This document shows positions 1 through 7,044 of a stretch of 64,000 nt of DNA, piece by piece. The translations under genes and the position numbers were made by a program. The first letter of the stretch is position 1. Every line of letters begins with the position of its first letter. Source of the DNA: Auanema rhodensis (taxonomy: Eukaryota; Nematoda; Chromadorea; Rhabditida; Rhabditidae); the NCBI GenBank assembly GCA_964057225.1, contig OZ059897.1:18352001-18416000 (forward strand), read 5' to 3'. Below the pieces are notes generated by a model that saw only the letters and a list, made by a program, of their open reading frames with translations, was not told where the DNA came from and ran no database searches.

Positions 1-1
1 T

Positions 2-364
2 AGAGACATTCAACCGGGCGACATGGTGATGACGACTATAAAATCACACCAAATCGGCCAAAAGCTTCGGAAAAGCTATGATGGACCATGCGAAGTCATC
101 AACGTAGAAGGATCAAAAGTTCAAATCAGAAATTCATCAGGAAAACTACAAGATATCCACAAAGATAACTTGAAAATCTTCTCTCCTGCTTCACAAAACA
201 TCTCTTACAACACTCGCGCAAGGTTTCGAGAAAGTCAAGCAGAAGAAGATAGCGACATCGAAATAATAGAAGTGATCAACAGGAACAACAAGGATAGCAT
301 AGATACAGAGCCAGAAGATGAAAATGAAGACGAAATATGGCTTCCGAGGAATGAAGAAGAATAA
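2..364 (+). CDS. Ty3/gypsy-type integrase C-terminal end (partial)
   Basis: This is the last 120 codons of a retrotransposon pol polyprotein. The frame is open to the left edge, so the ATG at 23 is internal and not a true start. The residues RDIQPGDMV near the edge, followed by a basic GQKLRKS stretch and YDGPCEV (77-97), fit the GD.V and GPY/F-like module that ends Ty3/gypsy integrases, which help bind DNA and direct integration. After it comes an acidic, Asp/Glu-rich tail typical of polyprotein ends, then TAA at 362-364. A purine tract and a probable LTR follow within 160 bp, as expected for the 3' end of such an element. The catalytic core, protease and reverse transcriptase would lie left of the window, so activity cannot be judged. 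The family call is by motif recognition only. Confidence 0.72.
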   Translation, partial: RDIQPGDMVMTTIKSHQIGQKLRKSYDGPCEVINVEGSKVQIRNSSGKLQDIHKDNLKIFSPASQNISYNTRARFRESQAEEDSDIEIIEVINRNNKDSIDTEPEDENEDEIWLPRNEEE

Positions 365-519
365 CAACAAGATAATGCTACGTTATTTAAATTATTGTAA
401 CAAAATAACGATGAATTAAAAAAAAAAAAAAAAAATTAATGCTAAATAACATTCAAAATAAAAATAGCATTTAATAGAGATTGAGAAAGGAAAAATAAGG
501 CAAATTCTAAACGAGGAGA
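365..519 (+). other. Retrotransposon 3' untranslated stretch with A-run and polypurine tract
   Basis: AT-rich sequence between the integrase stop codon and the probable 3' LTR. It contains an uninterrupted run of 18 A (about 418-435). The last bases, AAACGAGGAGA (509-519), are purine-rich and sit directly against the TGTTA start of the LTR. That is the position of the polypurine tract that primes plus-strand DNA synthesis in LTR retrotransposons. No open frame of note is present. Confidence 0.55.
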
Positions 520-782
520 TGTTATGACTAATGGTTCCAAGTTACCGTAATCCTATGCGGACTAGAGGACATTTTGACAACCATCCGAGCTCCATGTGCC
601 TCTCCAAATAAGATGAGATGAACACTGGTAGGCGTATCAACCACAATTTCATCTTAAGTGGTAGTCTCCATTAGTAATCAAGGATTCACTCTGGGAGACA
701 TATGGAGACACATTATTAAATCATAATCTCGGTTCAATTTAGAAATGAGTACTTCTTGAGACCATTAGTCAAAATAATAACA
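520..782 (+). mobile_element. Probable 3' LTR of the Ty3/gypsy element
   Basis: The LTR begins TGTTA immediately after the purine tract and is taken to end at TAACA (778-782). Beyond these 5-bp ends, TGACTAATGGT near the start is matched by its exact reverse complement ACCATTAGTCA (761-771) near the end, which supports these limits (263 bp). An AATAA-rich stretch near 607-612 could serve in polyadenylation, but this is weak. An alternative end is TTACA at 1005-1009, giving about 490 bp. The matching 5' LTR and the left target duplication are outside the window, so the limits cannot be confirmed here. Confidence 0.5.
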
Positions 783-1069
783 TATTCCCATTCATTACTA
801 GCCCCTTTATTCTACAATCTCTATTAGGAAATGCTTGAATATTAAGATAATTAATTTATGAAATTAATAATATTCTAATTCATCGTCCCTTCATATTATA
901 TTGAACCCTTCTTATAAATTATTGTAATTTTGTTTGTATACTAACTAAAACTCTATCATACTATAGTTATTGTGAAGCTAAAACAATTGAACTCTAAAAC
1001 TCAGTTACATATAAGCCCAAATTTTTGTTTAAAATATCGCGAGGTCGCGACAATCTTTGAAAAAGGGCA
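783..1069. other. AT-rich stretch, no gene seen
   Basis: No convincing open frame, RNA gene or repeat is seen. It may be flanking DNA, or the distal part of the preceding LTR if that LTR ends at 1009 instead of 782. A small palindromic patch, TCGCGAGGTCGCGA, lies at 1037-1050. Confidence 0.4.
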
Positions 1070-1435
1070 CGTTCCATTCGGAGACTCTATATATGTAACT
1101 GCAGGGTTAGAGCCAGACCGACTAGAGGAATGAGGAATGGCACCGCCTTCCCTCATGCCCCTATTCGGGAGTTCGCCCCTTTGCAAGCCCATGGACGGTT
1201 TGCATCTAACTTAGTTAATCTTATATATTAGTCTTTGTCTTGTAAATGTAGTTTACTTTATCCTTGTGTTAATGTATTGTAATGATATTGTATTGTGTAT
1301 AATAAACCTATATATTTCCTTATCTTATGTAATCCTTATGCTCTGTTTCCATACCGCTACACTTATGGAATACTATACGCGTAGTTGAGCAGACTACAAT
1401 GGTCTGTTCAATATACGTAGGAGCATAATGGAACG
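1070..1435 (+). mobile_element. 366-bp LTR-like element, copy 1
   Basis: The element begins CGTTCCATT and ends with the reverse complement AATGGAACG, giving 9-bp terminal inverted repeats. By eye it is identical over its full 366 bp to copy 2 at 4975-5340. Inside are a TATA-like CTATATATG near the left end and AATAAA at 1301-1306, with a stem-forming CAGAC/GTCTG pair near the right end (about 1390-1406), all compatible with a solo LTR. No target duplication is visible: GGCA on the left, TGGA on the right. TGGAGG follows directly, which could be read as the start of a primer-binding site, but no tRNA match is convincing. The ends do not follow the usual TG...CA rule, so a short non-autonomous inverted-repeat transposon remains possible. 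Confidence 0.65.
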
Positions 1436-2418
1436 TGGAGGTTCCACCTCGAACTCATTTTTGTCGCAAAAACTCGCATAAAAAGTCCATATTTTGATAT
1501 CTAAATTAAAACTTCCTCCACGGTTAGCAACATAATGAGGGCGCCAACTTGTATAAGGTGCAGGTACAAGGGATCTCTCTTTTAGAGAGCTAGGACTACA
1601 TAATTTTGAAATTTCACCCGCTGTCCCCACTCATAAAACCGTCTGAGTGTCCACCCTTATAATACCGTATCCTGCACCGCTTCTCTTGCATTTTTTTTTG
1701 AGGACGTTTGGATCGAAATAGGGGACAATTTCACCAAACGAAATTTTGATTACATTATTATTTGGCAACGAGGAGTTAGAATGAAATTTTGAAAGCGCAC
1801 AAAGTTTAATATTTTATTGTGGTCAGGACTAGAGATTTGAAAGTTAAATTCAGGCGTAAAAGAGCATGCTAACTAAATATTTTTGCGGGAGCCGTTATTC
1901 GGTTTTTATTTTTTTTTTGATTGTGAGAATAGACCACACTAGTCCGAAAAATCCTGGCACAAATTTTATTGCCTGTCAGGTCATTTTGGCGAAAGCACAT
2001 GGGCTACGGATGTTTTCTTCTCCGTAGAATGTGTCACCTTCCTCAGCTCATTTTTGTTGCTAACATCATAAGATATTCCCACACACCTACCGTAGTATTC
2101 ATATTGTAATATTCTATAAATTAGTAGAATGGTTTAAAGAAAAAAATTGCGTTTTATAAACGAGCTTTGGTCTCAGTCCATTAGTAAAATGAGCAATCTT
2201 TTTAAATATTCTCGGAATCTCATTAGCATGCCAAAATCATTCCGAAAAAGAATCGCCCACGGCTTTTAATAATAACGTGCACATGAGCCATTTTCCCAAG
2301 GCGCACGCACTCCTTCTTTATTAATAAGCTCGACCAAAGTTTGTGTTATGGAAAAAAAAAAAAAAGAGAGAGAGAACAAATGAGTGAAATTAAGTATTTA
2401 TTATATATGAAACAATTG
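1436..2418. other. About 1 kb without recognisable gene
   Basis: No supported coding region on either strand. There are T-rich runs near 1690 and 1908, and an A-run followed by a short GA repeat at about 2352-2375. The motif TGGCGCC on the minus strand (1546-1540) resembles the primer-binding start used by some retroelements but is isolated. The stretch is probably decayed mobile or intergenic DNA. Confidence 0.4.
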
Positions 2419-2787
2419 TTAAAAGCCCCATTTAAAATGCAACTGTCTCACAAATTCTATAGGCTGTGAGATGGGCTCATCGCTAGGCTCTAAATACTGC
2501 GAATACACCGAATCCGCAGAGGTCCTTAGCAATAAGCCCATAGGAGACTGTTCATAAAATAAATAAATTTTAAACAAAATTTTAGACATATAATCATAAA
2601 AATCATGAGACTTATGCTCATACCAATTCCAAGGGGATGCGACCAGATTTGGGTTTTCATACCAATGCGCGCACAAGTCGGTGAGGCACCATCGCCGGAT
2701 AGCTGCAACCTCATCCGCTATTTCCTGCATTAGGGAGAAGTTTACTAATCCCCTTCCCAGATAATGCATCTTTAAATCCTCAATAAA
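2419..2787 (-). CDS. Unrecognised protein, downstream piece of a two-part minus-strand gene
   Basis: A 116-codon frame from the ATG at 2769 down to a stop at 2419-2421. It reads like real protein: rich in Trp, Tyr and aromatic patches (RRWCLTDLCAHWYENPN, then SPWNWYEH), with no low complexity. I do not recognise the family and assign no function. The frame is open for six further codons upstream of the ATG, to 2787, where it meets a TAG whose AG could be an intron acceptor preceded by TTTTT. The piece at 2824-2952 ends just upstream, and skipping 2788-2832 joins the two in the same phase. An intron of 45 nt would be short even for insects, so a broken gene with an in-frame stop is an equally fair reading. 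Confidence 0.45.
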   Translation of the reverse strand, partial: FIEDLKMHYLGRGLVNFSLMQEIADEVAAIRRWCLTDLCAHWYENPNLVASPWNWYEHKSHDFYDYMSKILFKIYLFYEQSPMGLLLRTSADSVYSQYLEPSDEPISQPIEFVRQLHFKWGF

Positions 2788-2823
2788 CTAAAAATTCTTA
2801 TTAAGATAACATGTTTCTTTGTT

Positions 2824-2952
2824 TTAACCAACCATCTTAATTATGTCTGGGTGCGGCCTATAAGCTAACACTTCGTCTTGATCATACAAGACGAGGTCAG
2901 CGTACAGCTTCCTCAAGACAAAAGTCATTCCCGATAGACCTTCATAAGCCAT
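2824..2952 (-). CDS. Small minus-strand frame, probable first piece of the same gene
   Basis: A 42-codon frame that starts at the ATG at 2952-2950 and ends in TAA (2826-2824). Its composition is protein-like: it opens MAYEGLSGM and continues with a mix of charged and hydrophobic residues, ending RPHPDIIKMVG. Downstream on the same strand is the 116-codon frame, 55 bp away between ATG-initiated ends. A GT at 2832-2831 could be a splice donor, which would remove the last two codons and the stop and continue in phase into 2787. An A-rich stretch lies just upstream of the ATG. No family is recognised. The short length makes the call uncertain on its own; the support is the phase-compatible neighbour. 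Confidence 0.35.
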   Translation of the reverse strand: MAYEGLSGMTFVLRKLYADLVLYDQDEVLAYRPHPDIIKMVG

Positions 2953-3275
2953 TCTTTGATTTATTTTTTTTTTTCAGCTCTACAAATATAAAGATTCTTA
3001 TGCATAAAAAGGGGACATAAAACGACTGAAAATCTCTCTCATACTTTCAAGAATTCAATTAGAGTAAAGTATTAAGATTGAGGCTAGAAAGAGCGAAGAC
3101 CAAAAAAAATTTATAATTGATGAACATCTGTGAAATAGAATAAAGAAAAGAGAATACGGTAGATAGGCGGAGCCAGATCTCAGGCCAAGATTTTAAAACT
3201 CTTTCTCATCTAATAACGATTCTCGGCGAAAGACGCCACGTCTCAATCTTCAAACGTTTCTTACTTTTCCTATAA
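2953..3275. promoter_or_regulatory. Possible divergent intergenic region with TATA-like box
   Basis: This stretch separates the minus-strand gene from the plus-strand open frame. It carries a T-run (about 2963-2974) and a TATA-like CATAAAAAGGGG at 3003-3014, followed about 25-30 bp later by the pyrimidine-rich TCTCTCTCATAC, which could be a start region for plus-strand transcription. No open frame is supported. The promoter reading rests on these motifs only. Confidence 0.25.
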
Positions 3276-4950
3276 CCGACCCGAATTTCTTGTCACTCAT
3301 TCAACGTCAACATCCCCCATATAACGAAACACTCGCGGTTTTTCCGAACCAAGAGTGATTCCAAAGTGGCACGAAGATACTCTTCGGCCGTCCCTGCTCT
3401 ATACCCTTCTGAGTCCAGTGACGACATCGCAGTCGCCAGTCGAACCAGAAGCCGCACTCGACTCCTCAGTGTTCAGATTGAAGAGCCTGAACAAGAGGTA
3501 AAACCCAAAGTCGAGAAAACCTTCATTCCTCGAGAAGGCACGTATTCACCTCCGGACAACACCGAGGAGGACCCTGATTTCTATATTCAGGACTACAATA
3601 TTCAAACTTCAGCTTCAACTCCAAAGATAATACCGCTTATAAAGGCCAGACGAGCTGTCAACCCTTCATATTCAATTATTGACTGGGTTTCAGCACATCC
3701 CGAGAAGTTTTATTTCTTCTTAAGAAGTCCCGTATCTGATAAATCCATACAACGTTTCCTTCAAACATACGAAATACACGACCCTGAGGAAGCAATACTT
3801 TATTTTCTTGCGCAAAAGGAACTGGCAGCAACCACTCGCGGCGCTATACGGTATTTAACCTCACAACAATTATTAGAACAGATAGGTGACAGATTAACAG
3901 CACACGAATTTGACGAAAAACTGCTAGAAAAAGACGGATCCTACCGTGAAAGAGCCGAAAGCATAGCGATGGAGTTAGCTTATACACCGGTAATATTTGA
4001 AAACAATCTGTCGGTACCATCAAGGCAAGAGGTTTTAAAATCCTTTGTGAACATGCCGCCGATCCGACCAACTCTAACAACTGACAATGCTGATGAGCGT
4101 ATAGTACTTAGAAACACTCTTTACTTATACCATAACTTGATGACATTGCGAGTAATAAGGCCAAATAAAACAGCAGCAGCCGTAGATGATGAAAAGTTCC
4201 GACAATTAACAATCAATGTGCCAGATACCAACAAATTATATCGAGATAAAGATTCTAACTACGGTATATCGATAGGGCCCCACCCTCGCATTCAAAACCC
4301 AAGCGCAGATACACGCCAGCTACTTATAAAAACATTTTTACCACTGTTAGAGGATATTGAAACACCGCCTTATCTGACTAGAAGACTGTCATTAACGACA
4401 ACAACGGACAAACCCGCTTCACTAGTTCAGGAGACAACTAAAAGCCATACGACTCGGATTCCGACGACAACCACAGTTGAGACGACAACAGCCGCGATAA
4501 CTACGACTCTCTCGCCAACAACATTAGCAACAGTCACTGACACGGCGTCACGAATCTTAAGGAAACAAAGAACATCATCTCCACCCGTAGAAACCAGAGA
4601 AATTCAGGCTCAGGCAACGTATACAGCGTCAAAAGTGAACAACGAAATACAATTCAACCTCAACGTATCTCGCAGAATAGCTCAAGATCATCTACAATAT
4701 ACAACAACACTCATACAAGAAGAGCTACAGAAACATTTCATGGAATCTTATGAATCCATATGTGAGATTCAAAATAGATACCTCGAGCTATGGCGTTCTA
4801 TTTTACACATAGAACCTACAATAGCAATGAGGACTATTTTAGGAAGAGAGGATATTGCAGCCCGTTTCGTAGGCAGCGATATAGTTCATGTTCATATATG
4901 CCTACCTCTTCAACCTAAAGCTGTTTATCATAATCATAAGATCAATGATA
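3276..4950 (+). pseudogene. 3'-truncated long open frame, possibly retroelement env-like
   Basis: The frame is open for about 560 codons after a TAA at 3273-3275. There is no in-frame ATG until 3969; a GTG lies at 3366, which is not expected to start a eukaryotic protein. The start may come from an upstream spliced exon or be lost. From 3366, residues 1-70 are Arg/Ser and acidic rich, about 100-340 look globular and helical, about 345-395 form a Thr-rich mucin-like linker, and about 415-525 are helical with an ICEIQNRY patch and then HICLPLQPK. The last part gives a weak impression of insect LTR-retroelement env proteins; a Gag-like or unrelated protein is possible. There is no signal peptide or membrane segment, and only two Cys. 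At 4951 the gene is cut by satellite DNA, and the tail to a stop at 5001-5003 comes from satellite and the inserted element. The lack of internal stops suggests a recent break. Confidence 0.5.
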
Positions 4951-4974
4951 CATTTTTCAAGGCAAAGACGATGG
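4951..4974 (+). repeat. First fragment of the satellite array (24 bp)
   Basis: CATTTTTCAAGGCAAAGACG followed by ATGG matches the last 20 bases of the 351-bp monomer plus the first four of the next. It marks the left edge of the array: the base before it and everything further left do not fit the monomer. The neighbouring 366-bp element separates this fragment from the rest of the array. Confidence 0.85.
4971..4974 (+). repeat. Target-site duplication ATGG, left copy
   Basis: ATGG here and again at 5341-5344 flank the 366-bp element, and the uninterrupted satellite has ATGG only once at this point. The duplication could also be read as 5-6 bp (CGATGG) if the element is taken to end two bases earlier, since its last bases are CG. 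Confidence 0.75.
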
Positions 4975-5340
4975 CGTTCCATTCGGAGACTCTATATATG
5001 TAACTGCAGGGTTAGAGCCAGACCGACTAGAGGAATGAGGAATGGCACCGCCTTCCCTCATGCCCCTATTCGGGAGTTCGCCCCTTTGCAAGCCCATGGA
5101 CGGTTTGCATCTAACTTAGTTAATCTTATATATTAGTCTTTGTCTTGTAAATGTAGTTTACTTTATCCTTGTGTTAATGTATTGTAATGATATTGTATTG
5201 TGTATAATAAACCTATATATTTCCTTATCTTATGTAATCCTTATGCTCTGTTTCCATACCGCTACACTTATGGAATACTATACGCGTAGTTGAGCAGACT
5301 ACAATGGTCTGTTCAATATACGTAGGAGCATAATGGAACG
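4975..5340 (+). mobile_element. 366-bp LTR-like element, copy 2, inserted in the satellite
   Basis: Same length and, by eye, same sequence as copy 1 at 1070-1435, in the same orientation, with CGTTCCATT and AATGGAACG ends and AATAAA at 5206-5211. It sits inside a satellite monomer with an ATGG duplication on both sides, so the empty site can be read directly from neighbouring monomers. That makes it a complete insertion unit, best explained as a solo LTR or a short non-autonomous element, and not the 3' LTR of an element spanning 1070-5340. It carries no coding capacity. The absence of visible differences from copy 1 suggests recent movement or gene conversion. Confidence 0.75.
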
Positions 5341-6795
5341 ATGGACAATGTTATTCAACGAAAAAATTAATTCTTCAGGGTGAAAATCGAGGATATAAGT
5401 GTGAACTTATATCAGTTGATATCTCGGTGCATTTTTAAGCTAGCGCAAATCTGATAACACAGATCGACGCAGCTTAAAAATCCGCATCGAATGCACTATA
5501 CTACATTGAGAAACGCTTAATACAAAAATTAGTTATGATCGTTTGAAAAATGATGCATTAGTGTATGTTGAGTTTCCATGTACACTCAATATTGCTTCCA
5601 AAAACATTTTGACAAAAATGTTTTCGAAAAATTTCAAAATAATTTAGCAAAAAGTAGATGTTTTTAGATTTCTTTTTTCAAGGCAAAGACGATGGACAAT
5701 GTTATTCAACGAAAAAATCATTTCTTCAGGGTGAAAATCGAGGATATAAGTGTGAACTTATATCAGTTGATATCTGGGTGCATTTTTAAGCTAGCGCAAA
5801 TCTGATAACACAGATCGACGCAGCTTAAAAATCCGCATCGAATGCACTATACTACATTGAGAAACGCTTAATACATAAATTAGTTATGATCGTTTGAAAA
5901 ATGATGCATTAGTGTATGTTGAGTTTCCATGTACACTCAACATTGCTTCCAAAAACATTTTGACAAAAATTTTTTCGAAAAATTTCGAAATAATTTAGCA
6001 AAAAGTAGATGTTTTTAGATTCCATTTTTCAAGGCAAAGACGATAGACAATGTTATTCAACGAAAAAATTAATTCTTCAGGGTGAAAATCGAGGATATAA
6101 GTGTGAACTTATATCAGTTGATATCTCGGTGCATTTTTAAGCTAGCGCAAATCTGATAACACAGATCGACGCAGCTTAAAAATCCGCATCGAATGCACTA
6201 TACTACATTGAGAAACGCTTAATACAAAAATTAGTTATAATCGTTTGAAAAATGATGCATTAGTGTATGTTGAGTTTCCATGTACACTCAACATTGCTTC
6301 CAAAAACATTTTGACAAAAATTTTTTCGAAAAATTTCAAAATAATTTAGCAAAAAGTAGATGTTTTTAGATTCCATTTTTCAAGGCAAAGACGATAGACA
6401 ATGTTATTCAACGAAAAAATTAATTCTTTAGGGTGAAAATCGAGGATATAAGTGTGAACTTATATCAGTTGATATCTCGGTGCATTTTTAAGCTAGCGCA
6501 AATCTGATAACACAGATCGACGCAGCTTAAAAATCCGCATCGAATGCTTTATACTACATTGAGAAACGCTTAATACAAAAATTAGTTATGATCGTTTGAA
6601 AAATGATGCATTAGTGTATGTTGAGTTTCCATGTACACTCAACATTGCTTCCAAAAACATTTTGACAAAAATTTTTTCGAAAAATTTCAAAATATTTTAG
6701 CAAAAAGTAGATGTTTTTAGATTCCATTTTTCAAGGCAAAGACGATGGACAATGTTATTCAACGAAAAAATTAATTCTTCAGGGTGAAAATCGAG

Positions 6796-6817
6796 GATAT
6801 AAGTGTGAACTTATATC
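6796..6817. repeat. Monomer inverted repeat 1 (perfect 9-bp stem, 4-nt loop)
   Basis: In monomer 5, GATATAAGT (6796-6804) and ACTTATATC (6809-6817) are exact reverse complements around GTGA. The feature recurs in every monomer; CCTAT-type copies carry one stem mismatch. Directly after it ATATCA-GT-TGATAT (6813-6826) is a second, overlapping dyad, so alternative foldings compete. Confidence 0.9.
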
Positions 6818-6834
6818 AGTTGATATCTCGGTGC

Positions 6835-6885
6835 ATTTTTAAGCTAGCGCAAATCTGATAACACAGATCGACGCAGCTTAAAAAT
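6835..6885. repeat. Monomer inverted repeat 2 (long imperfect hairpin)
   Basis: In monomer 5, ATTTTTAAGCT (6835-6845) pairs with AGCTTAAAAAT (6875-6885). Inside, GCG pairs with CGC, and ATCTG (6853-6857) pairs with CAGAT (6864-6868) around a 6-nt loop, leaving one bulged A and a 3x3 internal loop. This is the longest dyad of the monomer and is kept in nearly all copies. AACACAG/AAGACAG types differ within the CAGAT-proximal loop and leave the stem intact. Confidence 0.9.
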
Positions 6886-6968
6886 CCGCATCGAATGCAC
6901 TATACTACATTGAGAAACGCTTAATACATAAATTAGTTATGATCGTTTGAAAAATGATGCATTAGTGT

Positions 6969-6996
6969 ATGTTGAGTTTCCATGTACACTCAACAT
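6969..6996. repeat. Monomer inverted repeat 3 (perfect 9-bp stem)
   Basis: ATGTTGAGT (6969-6977) and ACTCAACAT (6988-6996) are exact reverse complements around a 10-nt loop in monomer 5. One recurrent monomer class has AATCAAC in the right arm, which breaks one pair. Confidence 0.9.
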
Positions 6997-7009
6997 TGCT
7001 TCCAAAAAC

Positions 7010-7044
7010 ATTTTGACAAAAATTTTTTCGAAAAATTTCAAAAT
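7010..7044. repeat. Monomer inverted repeat 4 (A/T-rich hairpin)
   Basis: ATTTTGA (7010-7016) pairs with TCAAAAT (7038-7044), and AAATTTTT (7020-7027) with AAAAATTT (7031-7038) around TCG in monomer 5. The TTCGAA core is kept in almost every copy; monomer 1 has one T-to-G change in the left arm. Confidence 0.85.

Noticed and set aside
1001..1192. 63-codon minus-strand frame and the similar plus-strand frame at 4888-5136
   Set aside because: Both lie largely inside the two copies of the 366-bp element; they are chance frames without protein-like features.
1533..1550. Minus-strand TGGCGCCC as a lysine-tRNA primer-binding site with an adjoining LTR
   Set aside because: The match is only about 8 bases, and no LTR boundary or partner LTR could be found on that strand.
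1394..1630. 78-codon minus-strand frame
   Set aside because: It begins in unannotated DNA and runs into the end of the 366-bp element; no recognisable domain and no supporting context.
2526..2714. 62-codon minus-strand frame
   Set aside because: It overlaps the more protein-like 116-codon frame in another reading frame.
3844..4080. 78-codon minus-strand frame
   Set aside because: Antisense to the long open frame 3276-4950, with no independent support.
1070..5340. A single intact LTR retrotransposon with 1070-1435 and 4975-5340 as its LTRs
   Set aside because: Satellite sequence, not a purine tract, lies directly left of 4975, the ATGG duplication flanks copy 2 alone, and the outer flanks (GGCA and ATGG) do not match.
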